Below, one piece after another: positions 1 through 9,077 of a stretch of DNA of 64,000 nucleotides. The position numbers were made by a program, and so were the translations under genes. Source of the DNA: Oscillospiraceae bacterium (lineage in GTDB: Bacteria > Bacillota > Clostridia > Oscillospirales > Ruminococcaceae); the NCBI GenBank assembly GCA_017415165.1, contig JAFQIY010000041.1, positions 124,001 through 188,000 of the forward strand, written 5' to 3'. The notes below the pieces were generated by a model, which worked only from the letters and a program-made list of their open reading frames with translations, did not search any database and had not been told where the DNA came from. Within the stretch, counting starts at the first letter, position 1, and the number at the start of each line of letters is the position of its first letter.

Positions 1-565
1 TTGCGATATGTTCGACTACGCCTTTTGCAACCTTGACCTTTACGCCAAGTTCGTCCGCAACAATTCGGAAGGCACGGCTGATTGCAGGTGCAAGTTCTTC
101 AGCTGTAATCGGTTTGAACTCGAAAACCGTTGAACGGCTGATAATTGCGTTGTAGACGTAAAAATACGGGTTTTCGGTTGTTGAAGCAATAAGGGTAATC
201 TGTCCGTTTTCTATATATTCAAGCAGGGACTGCTGTTGTTTCTTGTTCAGGTACTGGATTTCGTCCAGATAGAGCAGGACTCCGTTCATTCCGTCGATTG
301 TGTTTGTATCGGCGATAACGTCCTTTATATCGGAAATTGAAGCAGATGTGCCGTTGAGCTTGTGGAGCTTCATATTTGTATTTTCGGCGATAATTCGGGC
401 AACGGTGGTTTTACCGATACCCGAACTGCCGTAGAAAATCATATTGGGGATTTTTCCGCTTTCGATTATTCGGCGAAGTGGCTTGCCTTCGCCAAGTATA
501 TGAGACTGACCTACTACGTCATCAAGCGTTTTGGGGCGTATTCTGTCGGCAAGTGGGGCACTCAT
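1..565 (-). CDS. rarA: Replication-associated recombination ATPase RarA (MgsA), 3' end outside the window
   Basis: The N-terminal 188 codons read leftward from the ATG at 565. They contain a P-loop (GSSGIGKTT), a Walker B (LYLDEIQ) with the N-K-K-Q-Q-Q-S-L-L stretch after it, and sensor 1 (IASTTENP), in the order and spacing of the clamp-loader-like AAA+ family RarA/MgsA/WRNIP1. Members of this family act at stalled replication forks as tetramers. The C-terminal tetramerisation part lies beyond position 1. The start codon overlaps the stop of the upstream gene (ATGA, 565-562), so translation is probably coupled. Family call is firm; exact subfamily is inferred from the N-terminal half only. 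Confidence 0.9.
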   Translation of the reverse strand, partial: MSAPLADRIRPKTLDDVVGQSHILGEGKPLRRIIESGKIPNMIFYGSSGIGKTTVARIIAENTNMKLHKLNGTSASISDIKDVIADTNTIDGMNGVLLYLDEIQYLNKKQQQSLLEYIENGQITLIASTTENPYFYVYNAIISRSTVFEFKPITAEELAPAISRAFRIVADELGVKVKVAKGVVEHIA

Positions 566-1116
566 TTTATCACTTCCTTAATCAATTTGCAGTTATAATC
601 AAGATAGTATGTATTACCAAGAAAATCACGGACAACTATTTCGTTTTCATTCATTTCAAAAGCATTTAAACCATCAATAGTAACAAATATATCCCTGCCC
701 ATAAATATATTAATCACGTTGAAATCATTATCAAGCTTTGCTATTTCCATTTCGCCATAAACTATATAACCATTTGAAACTTTATAAATGTCAAATGTAG
801 TTTTCGATAAATCATACATAACTTTACGAAATACGACTTCCATTTTATCAACATCGATTTTATAAATAATATTTTCACACATTATAACAAGAATATTATC
901 TACAAATAATACATTCTCAGGATAAGAATAATATCCGCAAATCAGAAGGGCTGATTTATCGTCCGTTATAATTGAAAAACTTTTATGATAATCATTCCAA
1001 TGACAATTTTCTGGATTAAGTATAACATCATAGCTATGAACATTGTCTGTTGAATTAAGAGAATAATCGGTATCTTCTGAAACTTCAATATAGAATGGTG
1101 CATTGGCTACTATCAT
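562..1116 (-). CDS. Hypothetical protein, 184 aa, coupled to rarA
   Basis: I do not recognise this protein. It has no signal peptide or membrane segment and reads like a beta-rich domain of repeated short strands (for example FVDNILVIMC, GYIVYGEME), suggestive of a beta-propeller or WG-repeat-like fold. I chose the ATG at 1116 because GGGAAGTG lies 6 bases upstream; the longer reading frame starting at 1182 would run through the glyA terminator hairpin. Its stop codon overlaps the rarA start by four bases, so the two genes are probably co-translated, but nothing in the sequence links it functionally to DNA repair. Confidence 0.65.
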   Translation of the reverse strand: MIVANAPFYIEVSEDTDYSLNSTDNVHSYDVILNPENCHWNDYHKSFSIITDDKSALLICGYYSYPENVLFVDNILVIMCENIIYKIDVDKMEVVFRKVMYDLSKTTFDIYKVSNGYIVYGEMEIAKLDNDFNVINIFMGRDIFVTIDGLNAFEMNENEIVVRDFLGNTYYLDYNCKLIKEVIK

Positions 1117-1137
1117 AATATCACTTCCCATAAATAA

Positions 1138-1172
1138 ACAAGGGCAAGAGACATAGCGCCTCTTGCCTCTGT
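1138..1172 (-). terminator. Intrinsic terminator of glyA
   Basis: Downstream of the glyA stop, read leftward, a perfect 8-bp stem GGCAAGAG / CTCTTGCC with a 9-base loop is followed by CTTGTTTATTT. The ribosome site of the next gene lies just after it. Confidence 0.7.
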
Positions 1173-1192
1173 TTTGCAACAATGTTATTCAA

Positions 1193-2449
1193 TTACTCAT
1201 AAAGAGGATACTTTGCACAGATTTCATTTACACCTGCACGGATTTCGTCAGCCTTGTTTTCAAAGTCTGTTGCGCAGAGGTAGATGTATTCTGCAATCTT
1301 GTCCATTTCTTCAACACCGAGACCTCTTGTTGTAACAGCTGGTGTACCAATTCTGATACCGCTTGTTACGAAAGGCTTTTCAGGGTCGTTGTGGATAGCG
1401 TTCTTGTTAACTGTGATATAAACCTCGTCAAGACGGTGTTCAAGTTCCTTACCTGTGATATTGAAAGGACGGAGGTCAACGAGCATAAGGTGGTTATCTG
1501 TACCGCCTGATACGAGGTTGAAGCCTCTCTTAAGGAGACCTTCAGCGAGTGCCTTAGCGTTCTCAACAACCTTCTTGCCGTATTCCTTGAACTCAGGCTT
1601 GAGAGCTTCACCGAAACAAACTGCCTTACCTGCGATTGTGTGCATAAGAGGACCGCCCTGTGTACCCGGGAAGATAGCGGAGTTAATCTTCTTTGCGAGT
1701 TCTTCGCTGTTTGTAAGGATAAGACCGCCTCTTGGACCACGGAGAGTCTTGTGAGTTGTTGTTGTTACGATATCAGCGTATGGCACTGGGGACTGGTGCT
1801 GACCTGCAGCAACAAGACCAGCGATATGAGCCATATCTACCATAAAGTAAGCACCTACAGACTTAGCAATCTGAGAAAGTCTTTCGAAGTCGATTGCTCT
1901 TGGGTATGCACTTGCACCTGCAACAATAAGCTTTGGCTTATTTTCTTCGGCAAGCTTCTGAACTGTATCGTAATTAATCATTTCTGTTTCGTCGTCAAGG
2001 CCGTAAGAAACGAAATTAAAGTATTTACCTGAGAGGTTTACAGGTGAACCGTGTGTAAGGTGTCCGCCGTCAGCAAGGCTCATACCGAGAACTGTATCGC
2101 CCGGCTGGAGAAGTGCAAAGTAAACAGCTGTGTTAGCCTGTGCACCTGAGTGAGCCTGAACGTTTGCAAAGTTTGCACCAAAAAGCTTCTTAGCACGCTC
2201 AATTGCGATGTTTTCAACGATATCAACGCACTCACATCCACCATAATAACGCTTTGCAGGGTAACCCTCAGCGTACTTATTTGTAAGAACAGAACCCATT
2301 GCAGCCATTACTGCAGGGGAAACGAGGTTTTCACTTGCGATAAGTTCGAGGTTGCGGCGCTGTCTTGCAAGCTCCTTCTTCATACCCTCGCCTACTTCGG
2401 GGTCAACTTCGGCAACGTAGCCGATTGTATCAATAATATCATTATACAT
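1193..2449 (-). CDS. glyA: Serine hydroxymethyltransferase
   Basis: PLP enzyme that interconverts serine and glycine while loading tetrahydrofolate with a one-carbon unit. The 418-residue length is normal for the family. Landmarks are [15 protein letters not shown] near residue 55, [13 protein letters not shown] near 200 and the PLP-lysine motif [14 protein letters not shown] near 230. AAAGGAG lies 9 bases before the ATG at 2449, and a promoter (TTGAAA-17-TATAAT) sits just upstream. It appears to be transcribed alone: a terminator follows it. Confidence 0.97.
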   Translation of the reverse strand: MYNDIIDTIGYVAEVDPEVGEGMKKELARQRRNLELIASENLVSPAVMAAMGSVLTNKYAEGYPAKRYYGGCECVDIVENIAIERAKKLFGANFANVQAHSGAQANTAVYFALLQPGDTVLGMSLADGGHLTHGSPVNLSGKYFNFVSYGLDDETEMINYDTVQKLAEENKPKLIVAGASAYPRAIDFERLSQIAKSVGAYFMVDMAHIAGLVAAGQHQSPVPYADIVTTTTHKTLRGPRGGLILTNSEELAKKINSAIFPGTQGGPLMHTIAGKAVCFGEALKPEFKEYGKKVVENAKALAEGLLKRGFNLVSGGTDNHLMLVDLRPFNITGKELEHRLDEVYITVNKNAIHNDPEKPFVTSGIRIGTPAVTTRGLGVEEMDKIAEYIYLCATDFENKADEIRAGVNEICAKYPLYE

Positions 2450-2483
2450 TGGCGATTACTCCTTTACAAAAAATATCATAATA

Positions 2484-2512
2484 ATTATACAACATTTCAC
2501 TTTGGATTTCAA
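2484..2512 (-). promoter_or_regulatory. glyA promoter
   Basis: Read leftward: TTGAAA (2512-2507), 17-base spacer, TATAAT (2489-2484), about 35 bases before the glyA start codon. Confidence 0.7.
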
Positions 2513-2580
2513 CTATTTTTGAAAATATTATTCAAAAAAGCAATAAATATTGTGGGATTTTAATGGAAATGGATAAATAA

Positions 2581-3036
2581 TTATTTCAGAACGTGCTTCC
2601 ACTTTCCATTTTCGATGTAATAGCGGAATTCGCTCAGGTTATCATCAAGAAAAACCTTCATCAAATCGTTCATATCGTTGGCAAGCTTCATTTGGGACAA
2701 CTCATTCAAGGCAATCCAGTAAACCTCTCCCTCCTCAGAGGATTTAAGTTCACCAGTGAACCTATTTGTTTTATACAGCAAAACCATATATCGTGAGCCG
2801 TCATCTTTTATCCAGTCCTTTATGCCGCAAAGCTGAGGGGAAGAAATTGTAAGACCTGTTTCCTCGAAAACTTCACGGATTACTGCGTCGGTAAAGGGCT
2901 CTCCTTTTTCCACGTGACCACCAGGGAATGTTATTCCGTTCCAGCTTTCGTCGTCGACTTTGTTCTGTATCAGGACTTTATCTCCATCGTAGACCATACA
3001 CATATTTGTTAATTTGACTGTTTCTGTTCGTGACAT
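2581..3036 (-). CDS. Nudix hydrolase (MutT-like)
   Basis: A 151-residue single-domain Nudix protein. The Nudix box is complete: G-G-H-V-E-K-G-E at residues ~39-46, then R-E-V-F-E-E-T-G-L at ~53-61, fitting G-x5-E-x7-R-E-U-x-E-E-x-G-U. These enzymes hydrolyse nucleoside diphosphates linked to another group; an N-terminal strand plus the W-x-F-P-G-G-H context resembles 8-oxo-dGTP/NTP-cleaning members, but the substrate cannot be read from sequence. It starts 14 bases after the upstream lipoprotein gene and shares its promoter. Confidence 0.9.
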   Translation of the reverse strand: MSRTETVKLTNMCMVYDGDKVLIQNKVDDESWNGITFPGGHVEKGEPFTDAVIREVFEETGLTISSPQLCGIKDWIKDDGSRYMVLLYKTNRFTGELKSSEEGEVYWIALNELSQMKLANDMNDLMKVFLDDNLSEFRYYIENGKWKHVLK

Positions 3037-3050
3037 TAAATCATTCCTTT

Positions 3051-3698
3051 TTAATACAAAAATATCGTTTCATTTGTAGTTGTGAATGGATCAATTTCAA
3101 AGTACAGATCAAATAATTCTTCTCCATATAAACTATCGCATATATTTTCAGATGATGCATATTTATACGCAATAAACGTAATTGTGTTGTTTAAATTATT
3201 TTTTCCATAAATTTCATAAGAAAATTTAGCTTCTCGTTGTATTTGCTGTGATATAAATTGACGGGATTTCATTGGACAGTTTTCGTCAATAAGTAATAAT
3301 AATTTATAGTATTCGATTAATTTATAAATATCAACCTCACCAGTGACATCCGCTTCACTGGTTTTTATTTTATTAGAAAGCCACTCACTGTCTTTATATC
3401 CTTTATAATATTCATCACTCACAAAGCTTTTCATTGCCCCGCTTTTTTCGATATAAAGAATCTCCGTAGTTTTTGTTTCGTAGTCATTATACACCCTCAT
3501 AGTAACAATATCAGGCATACTCTCCCAGATTGCCATTTCTTCTTCGGTCAGGTCTGTGGGAACGGTTGCGACAGTTGTTTCCGAAATTGTGGTTTCTTCA
3601 GGAATACTTTCTGTTTTTTCGCAGGCTGATAACAACGAAATACTGATTATTGCTGCCAAAATTGTTGAAAAAATACGCTGTATCTTTTTTCTAAACAT
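3051..3698 (-). CDS. Predicted lipoprotein, unknown function
   Basis: A 215-residue protein with a type II signal peptide: basic start (FRKKIQR), hydrophobic core and lipobox L-L-S-A-C with the cysteine at residue 26, followed by a Ser/Thr/Glu-rich linker. The remainder has no family that I recognise. A perfect consensus promoter and an AAGGGGG ribosome site lie directly upstream. Cotranscribed with the Nudix gene, though no functional link is visible. It is probably anchored to the outer face of the membrane. Confidence 0.75.
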   Translation of the reverse strand: MFRKKIQRIFSTILAAIISISLLSACEKTESIPEETTISETTVATVPTDLTEEEMAIWESMPDIVTMRVYNDYETKTTEILYIEKSGAMKSFVSDEYYKGYKDSEWLSNKIKTSEADVTGEVDIYKLIEYYKLLLLIDENCPMKSRQFISQQIQREAKFSYEIYGKNNLNNTITFIAYKYASSENICDSLYGEELFDLYFEIDPFTTTNETIFLY

Positions 3699-3729
3699 AA
3701 TTTTACCCCCTTATCTCCGTAATACTAAA

Positions 3730-3758
3730 ATTATAACACCACATACAAATAATGTCAA
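3730..3758 (-). promoter_or_regulatory. Consensus promoter of the lipoprotein-Nudix operon
   Basis: Read leftward: TTGACA (3758-3753), 17 bases, TATAAT (3735-3730); both hexamers are perfect. It begins directly after the glnN terminator. Confidence 0.85.
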
Positions 3759-3759
3759 T

Positions 3760-3794
3760 AAAAGTCACTTCCGATAATAACCGAAAGTGACTTT
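3760..3794 (-). terminator. Terminator of glnN
   Basis: Inverted repeat AAAGTCACTTTCGG / CCGGAAGTGACTTT-like (14 bp with one bulge) ending in a short T-run in the leftward direction, 15 bases after the glnN stop. Confidence 0.75.
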
Positions 3795-3809
3795 GAAATA
3801 CATATTGAA

Positions 3810-5915
3810 TTAAACCTTGAAAAGCAAATCTGCATAAGTCGGGAACGGCCACATCTTGTCGGGTGTGATTGTTTCCAGTTCGTCAACTACAGCACGAAGC
3901 TCCTGCATTGCTGCAAAGACAACGTCACGGTAATATCTTGCAGTTGGCTCGCCCTCTGCACAGTTCTTGACTTCGAGAAGCTTATCGTCAAGCATATCCG
4001 TTGCTTCGAGGATACTGTTTGTGAGGCTTGAAGCCTTGGAGGCAAGCTTCTTTTCTGCTGTACAGTTTATACCGACCTGTTCCTTTGCGACCATTGCTTC
4101 GGCAAGCATTTTGGTAAACTCGATACCTGCGGGGATAATCTGCTTTCTTGCCATATCAACCATTGTGAGTGCTTCAATATTGATAATCTTGGAATAGTTT
4201 TCAAGCAGGATATCCTGTCTGGACTGGATTTCTGTTCTTGTGAGAACCTTGAATTCCTCGAAAATTTCAACGTTCTTGTCATCTGTATAATGAGGAATTG
4301 CGTCAACTGTGGAAACGAGGTTAGGAAGTCCCCTTCTTGCGGCTTCTTCAACCCACGCATCGTCGTAGCCGTTGCCGTTGAAGATAATCTGCTTGTTTTC
4401 CTTGATTGTTTCGATGAGAAGCTTGTTGAGATCTTTTTTGAAGTGCTTTGAGCCTTCAAGCTTATCGGCAAATTCCTTGAGGACGTGTGCAACGCTTGTG
4501 TTGATAATCATATTTGTACAAGCAATTGAGTCTGCTGAACCGAGGGCACGGAACTCAAACTTGTTACCTGTGAAAGCAAACGGAGAGGTTCTGTTTCTGT
4601 CGGTTGTATCCTTAGGGAAATTCGGAAGCGCTTCAACGCCGATTACAAATTCCTGGTCCTGATTTTCGTCAATCATCTTGCCTGTTTCAAGTGCATCGAG
4701 GATTGTCTGCAATTCATCACCGAGGAAGATAGAAACGATTGCGGGAGGTGCTTCATTTGCACCGAGACGATGGTCATTGCCTGCTGAAGCGGCAGAAAGA
4801 CGGAGCAAATCGGCGTAGTTATTTACAGCCTTGATTACTGCAACAAGGAATGTAAGGAACTGGATATTGTCCTTTGGGTTTGCCCCGGGGTCGAGGAGAT
4901 TCTGTCCGTCATTGGTGGACATAGCCCAGTTGTTGTGCTTACCTGAGCCGTTTACACCTGCAAATGGCTTTTCGTGAAGAAGGCAGACAAGGTTATGCTT
5001 AAGGGCTGTTTTCTTCATTATTTCCATTGTAAGTGCATTCTGGTCAGCGGCAACGTTCGAGGTAGTATAGATAGGTGCCATTTCGTGCTGTGCAGGTGCA
5101 ACCTCGTTATGCTTTGTTGTGGAAGGAATACCAAGCTTCCAGAGTTCTTCGTCAAGGTCTTTCATATATGCGGAAACACGTTCCTTAATGTTTCCGAAAT
5201 AGTGGTCTTCAAGCTCCTGTCCCTTAGGTGCTTTTGCACCGAAAAGTGTTCTTCCTGCAAACATAAGGTCTTTACGCTGGTCATAGAGGGACTTGTCGAT
5301 AAGGAAGTATTCCTGCTCAGCGCCCACTGTTGTTGTAACTCTTGTTGCTGTTGTATTGCCGAAAAGACGGAGTACACGGAGCGCCTGCTCGGAAATTACG
5401 TCCATAGAACGGAGAAGCGGTGTTTTCTTGTCAAGGATTTCACCTGTATAGGAGCAGAAAGCTGTTGGTATGTAGAGTGAGCCGTCCTTTACGAATGCGG
5501 GTGAAGTCGGGTCCCAGGCTGTATAGCCGCGTGCTTCAAAGGTTGCACGGAGACCGCCTGACGGGAAAGAAGAAGCGTCAGGCTCGCCCTTGATAAGCTC
5601 CTTACCTGAGAATTCCATAATGATTTTGCCGTCTTTTGTAGGTGAAATGAAAGAGTCGTGCTTTTCAGCTGTTACACCTGTCATTGGGTGAAACCAGTGT
5701 GTATAGTGGGTTGCGCCCTTTTCAACAGCCCATTCCTTCATTGCGGAAGCGATTACTTCGGCTACATCGGCATCAAGCGCGATACCGAGGTGCTGTGTTC
5801 TGAGAAGTGCTTTATATATATTTTTAGGAAGTCTGTTTTTCATTATTTCCTCATTAAAAACGTTGCACGCAAAATAATCAGGAACGTTTTTAAAAGTGTT
5901 TACTGTTTCTGCCAT
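3810..5915 (-). CDS. glnN: Glutamine synthetase type III
   Basis: ATP-dependent synthesis of glutamine from glutamate and ammonia. The 701-residue length and the motifs [14 protein letters not shown] (near residue 317), [16 protein letters not shown] (near 380) and the N-terminal [16 protein letters not shown] region are those of the large GSIII (GlnN) family, found in Bacteroides, cyanobacteria and Ruminococcus, not of GlnA. GGGAGG lies 8 bases before the ATG at 5915. The gene has its own promoter, and its leader holds a terminator-like hairpin next to the ribosome site (see separate entries), so expression is probably regulated. A terminator follows it. Confidence 0.97.
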   Translation of the reverse strand: MAETVNTFKNVPDYFACNVFNEEIMKNRLPKNIYKALLRTQHLGIALDADVAEVIASAMKEWAVEKGATHYTHWFHPMTGVTAEKHDSFISPTKDGKIIMEFSGKELIKGEPDASSFPSGGLRATFEARGYTAWDPTSPAFVKDGSLYIPTAFCSYTGEILDKKTPLLRSMDVISEQALRVLRLFGNTTATRVTTTVGAEQEYFLIDKSLYDQRKDLMFAGRTLFGAKAPKGQELEDHYFGNIKERVSAYMKDLDEELWKLGIPSTTKHNEVAPAQHEMAPIYTTSNVAADQNALTMEIMKKTALKHNLVCLLHEKPFAGVNGSGKHNNWAMSTNDGQNLLDPGANPKDNIQFLTFLVAVIKAVNNYADLLRLSAASAGNDHRLGANEAPPAIVSIFLGDELQTILDALETGKMIDENQDQEFVIGVEALPNFPKDTTDRNRTSPFAFTGNKFEFRALGSADSIACTNMIINTSVAHVLKEFADKLEGSKHFKKDLNKLLIETIKENKQIIFNGNGYDDAWVEEAARRGLPNLVSTVDAIPHYTDDKNVEIFEEFKVLTRTEIQSRQDILLENYSKIINIEALTMVDMARKQIIPAGIEFTKMLAEAMVAKEQVGINCTAEKKLASKASSLTNSILEATDMLDDKLLEVKNCAEGEPTARYYRDVVFAAMQELRAVVDELETITPDKMWPFPTYADLLFKV

Positions 5916-5932
5916 AAAATAATCCTCCCAAT

Positions 5933-5976
5933 AAAAAACGCTTTAACAAACGGCAACTATCCCGTTGTTAAAGCGT
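5933..5976 (-). promoter_or_regulatory. Attenuator-like hairpin in the glnN leader
   Basis: Stem ACGCTTTAACAA (5938-5949) pairs perfectly with 5965-5976, extended by three C-G pairs beyond a one-base bulge, and is followed leftward by TTTTT (5937-5933). It lies between the glnN promoter and its ribosome site. It therefore either terminates read-through from the lyase gene upstream or attenuates glnN itself. Confidence 0.7.
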
Positions 5977-5989
5977 CATTGCTTCATAA

Positions 5990-6034
5990 AAAATATTACC
6001 GTAATATTTTACACTATAAAAGAATATTTGTCAA
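5990..6034 (-). promoter_or_regulatory. glnN promoter with an overlapping palindromic operator
   Basis: Read leftward: TTGACA (6034-6029), 17 bases, TAAAAT (6011-6006). A perfect 10-bp inverted repeat AAAATATTAC-C-GTAATATTTT (5990-6010) covers the -10 element and the expected start of transcription, as a repressor site would. Confidence 0.75.
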
Positions 6035-6043
6035 TACCCAAAA

Positions 6044-7342
6044 TCAAAATAATCTTAAACAATGCTTCTCGTGCATTTCCTGAAGTGCAACAAGGATACC
6101 CATTCTGCCTGTCGGATAAGTCAGACCGCCCTGTACATATGCCGCAAACGGCTCACGGAGAGGAGCGTCTGCTGAAAGCTCAATTGATGCACCCATATTG
6201 AAAGCACCTGCCGCCATAATTACCTGTGAGTCATAACCCGGCATATCCCACGGCTCGGGAGTTACATAGCTGTCAACGGGAGAGCCCTTCTGCACGCCCT
6301 GACAGAATGCGATAAGATTTTCGGGATTTTTCATAAGGACTGCTGTAATAATATCTCCACGCACATCATCACGCTTAGGGAAGCACTCAAATCCAAGCAG
6401 AGTCATAATTTCACTTGTGAAGGTTGCTGTTTTGACTGCATTTGCAACAACTTCGGGGGCAAAGTACAGTCCCTGATACATAAGCTTATTCTGATTGAGT
6501 GTACAGCCAACTTCCTTGCCCATACCCACACAGGTGAGGCGGTACGCACACTGCTCAACGAGTTCCTTTTTACCTGCGATATATCCGCCTGTTTCGGCAA
6601 TACCTGCACCCGGATTTTTGATAAGAGAACCGATAATAAGGTCTGCACCGACGTGAATTGGTTCACGGCTTTCCACAAATTCGCCGTAGCAGTTGTCAAC
6701 CATTACGATTACCTTTGGGTTAGCGTTCTTTACAGCCTTTACAATTTCGGCAATGCCGTTGATTGTGAGTGTCGGACGGAGTGAATATCCTCTTGAACGC
6801 TGTATGTATGCAACTTTAGCGTCCTTTACCTTCTGGAATATTTCACCGAGATTTGGTTTACCGTCAGGAAGAAGGTCAACCTGGTCGTACTTAACTCCGT
6901 AATCAGCAAGAGAACCGTTACCGCTGCCGCGGATACCGATAACTTCTTCAAGTGTATCGTAAGGTGCACCTGTAAGGCTTACAATTTTATCGCCTGCACG
7001 GAGAACACCAAAAAGTGCACAGGTGAGGGCGTGCGTACCTGAAACAAAAGTATGGCGTACAAGAGCGTCCTCTGCTCCCATTACTTCTGCGTAAACCTTG
7101 TCGAGAGTGTCACGTCCCACGTCGTCGTAGCCATAGCCTGTTGTACCTGTCATACAAGCGGCGCTTACTTTGTTATTAATAAATGCACGGAGCACCTTTT
7201 CGCCGTTTGTGCGTGCAATTCTATCAATTTCTGCAAATCTCGCCGAGCAATTTTCTTCTGCCTTATCAGCAAGCTTCAGAATTCTTTCATCTATTTCAAA
7301 GCCCTTCACTTCAACAGGCTTCGGGTCAAAAATTTCTGCCAT
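6044..7342 (-). CDS. PLP-dependent methionine gamma-lyase family protein (aluminium-resistance family)
   Basis: A 432-residue fold-type-I PLP enzyme of the family annotated as methionine gamma-lyase-like or aluminium resistance protein (YnbB). Landmarks: MTGTTGYGYDDVGRDTLD near residue 65, HTFVSGTHALTCALFG near 98 (cofactor phosphate region), VMVDNCYGEFVE near 217 and the lysine motif SLIKNPGAG near 240. The ATG at 7342 is preferred because GGAAGG lies 9 bases before it; a TTG at 7351 would abut the site. Last gene of the murD operon. The physiological substrate is not established for this family. Confidence 0.9.
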   Translation of the reverse strand: MAEIFDPKPVEVKGFEIDERILKLADKAEENCSARFAEIDRIARTNGEKVLRAFINNKVSAACMTGTTGYGYDDVGRDTLDKVYAEVMGAEDALVRHTFVSGTHALTCALFGVLRAGDKIVSLTGAPYDTLEEVIGIRGSGNGSLADYGVKYDQVDLLPDGKPNLGEIFQKVKDAKVAYIQRSRGYSLRPTLTINGIAEIVKAVKNANPKVIVMVDNCYGEFVESREPIHVGADLIIGSLIKNPGAGIAETGGYIAGKKELVEQCAYRLTCVGMGKEVGCTLNQNKLMYQGLYFAPEVVANAVKTATFTSEIMTLLGFECFPKRDDVRGDIITAVLMKNPENLIAFCQGVQKGSPVDSYVTPEPWDMPGYDSQVIMAAGAFNMGASIELSADAPLREPFAAYVQGGLTYPTGRMGILVALQEMHEKHCLRLF

Positions 7343-7347
7343 TTTAA

Positions 7348-8055
7348 TCAACCTTCCATTTCATATAGTATATCTTCCGCAACAGGCTCAAAGCCTATTG
7401 ACTCATAAAAAGTTTTTCTGTGGTCAAGCGCCCAGAGGTAAGCTTCACAGCCTACTGATTTGTATTTTTGTGCAAGAAAATACAGCAGCTTTCTTGCAGT
7501 CCCCCTGCCCCTTGCGGCTTCGGCTGTTGCAATATGCGACAGGAAAACAAATCCATTTATGTTAAATTGCTGTGTAGCCGTTGTGCTGTCAAATAAATAC
7601 AGATTTGCCACTTTATGTCGTATTCTATGATTGATATCAACGTACCAGCTTTCAAAATCTCCCATATTTTCAAAGCTTTCAGAGAGAATTTTGTAGCACT
7701 CATCTGTAAAGTTGTTTATCTTTACGGCATTTGCATCAACATCGGTTTTATAAGATTTCAGGCAAAACATAGTACGGTTATGCTTCTGATATGTCGGGCC
7801 AACTTGTAAAGTGTGCGCACTTGACACCTCTATTGTTGCAGGTTTTGTCATTTCGATAAGCATTTCCAGTTCTGCCAAATCAGTATTTCCATCAATAACC
7901 ATAGATGAGTTATAAATATGAACAATTCCATTGCCGCTGGAATAGAATTTGCAGAAGTCATATTCTGCTCCATAGGCACGATAAGCTGCCAATATTTTGT
8001 ATCCATAATAAGACTCTGTCACCAGCTCAGGTATGCCGTCATAAATCCGTTTCAT
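7348..8055 (-). CDS. GNAT-family N-acetyltransferase
   Basis: A 235-residue acyltransferase. The C-terminal half holds the GNAT core: strand 4 and motif A at FLSHIATAEAARGRGTARKLL (the R-G-R-G-T acetyl-CoA pyrophosphate loop near residue 180), then the strand-5 segment EAYLWALDHRKTFYESIGF. The N-terminal half is unlike standard GNATs and could be a second, degenerate GNAT fold. The ATG at 8055 overlaps the stop of the upstream peptidase (TAATG), pointing to coupling; a GTG at 8067 is the alternative. Substrate unknown; neighbours suggest peptide or amino-acid metabolism. Confidence 0.8.
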   Translation of the reverse strand: MKRIYDGIPELVTESYYGYKILAAYRAYGAEYDFCKFYSSGNGIVHIYNSSMVIDGNTDLAELEMLIEMTKPATIEVSSAHTLQVGPTYQKHNRTMFCLKSYKTDVDANAVKINNFTDECYKILSESFENMGDFESWYVDINHRIRHKVANLYLFDSTTATQQFNINGFVFLSHIATAEAARGRGTARKLLYFLAQKYKSVGCEAYLWALDHRKTFYESIGFEPVAEDILYEMEG

Positions 8056-9077
8056 TAAAGTGTACACATCTTTTCAATTATAAGTTTTGCAAGCTTTTCG
8101 CAGTCCTCAAGGTCGGAAAGCTTAACCACACAGGACGGTGAATGGAGATAACGGCACGGTGCGGAAATTGCTGTTGTGCGTACACCGCTTCTTGAAATAT
8201 GAATTGCACCGCTGTCGTTTCCGCCTGCAACCATTGTCTTTGTCTGCCAGCCTATGCCCTGCTCTTTCGCTATTTCACGGGAAATATTGTAAAGCTCTTT
8301 ATCATAAATTGTTGAGCGGTCCATATGGGAAACGACCGCACCCTTGCCAAGCTCACAGCAGCGTTTTTCTCCGCTTGCAAGCGGGATATCGGCAGCAGTT
8401 GTTGCTTCAAGCACAAGTGCAAAATCGGGGTCAACGGTATATGCAGCAGGACGTGCTCCACGGAGTCCGACCTCCTCCTGCACCACGAATGTAAAGGTAC
8501 AATCATAAGGAAGCTCGGATTTGATAAGGTCAATCATTACTGCACAGCCGAAACGGTCGTCAATCGCTTTACCCTTGACATATCCGTCACCGAATGTGAG
8601 AAACTCTGACGAAAAATGAACTCTGTCGCCGAGTGAAACAAGCTTTTCAGCTTCTTCCTTATCTGCTGCGCCGATGTCAACATAAAGAGAAGTGAATTTC
8701 GGTGCTTTTTTTCTCTCATCTGCCGAAAGGTTATGGACTGCCTTTGCACCGATTACGCCATTTATGCCATTGTCGCCCACGGAAACCTGTCTGCCGATTG
8801 CAACGCGTGCATCAATACCGCCGACAGCTGATATGGTTAAAGTTCCGTCTGATTTAATCGAAGTGACAATCATTCCGACTTCGTCCATATGTGCGGAAAT
8901 CATAACTTTATTCTGTGCAGGTTCTGCACCTTTTTTGTGCGCAATAATATTTCCGAGCGGGTCAACGGTATAGTCGCAGTGCCCTGAGATTTCGGAAATG
9001 ATGAAATCCCTTACTCTGCCTTCATCGCCTGATGTTCCGTTAAGCTGACAAAGCTTTTCAAGAAGTTCTGTTCTCAT
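8055..9077 (-). CDS. M42-family metallo-aminopeptidase (copy 2)
   Basis: A 340-residue cytoplasmic di-zinc/cobalt aminopeptidase of the M42 (PepA/YsdC/FrvX) family, forming large tetrahedral assemblies in studied members. Metal and catalytic motifs are all present: AHMDEVG (metal His/Asp, near residue 63), DDRFGCA (bridging Asp, near 168), QEEVGLRGA (general base Glu and metal Glu, near 202) and the terminal H-S-P. It overlaps the preceding paralogue by four bases (ATGA). Earlier databases label some M42 members as endoglucanases, which should be disregarded. Confidence 0.92.
   Translation of the reverse strand: MRTELLEKLCQLNGTSGDEGRVRDFIISEISGHCDYTVDPLGNIIAHKKGAEPAQNKVMISAHMDEVGMIVTSIKSDGTLTISAVGGIDARVAIGRQVSVGDNGINGVIGAKAVHNLSADERKKAPKFTSLYVDIGAADKEEAEKLVSLGDRVHFSSEFLTFGDGYVKGKAIDDRFGCAVMIDLIKSELPYDCTFTFVVQEEVGLRGARPAAYTVDPDFALVLEATTAADIPLASGEKRCCELGKGAVVSHMDRSTIYDKELYNISREIAKEQGIGWQTKTMVAGGNDSGAIHISRSGVRTTAISAPCRYLHSPSCVVKLSDLEDCEKLAKLIIEKMCTL

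Noticed and set aside
2450-2580. Riboswitch (glycine or THF type) before glyA
   Set aside because: The leader after the promoter is about 30 nt, too short for either, and no matching core was seen.
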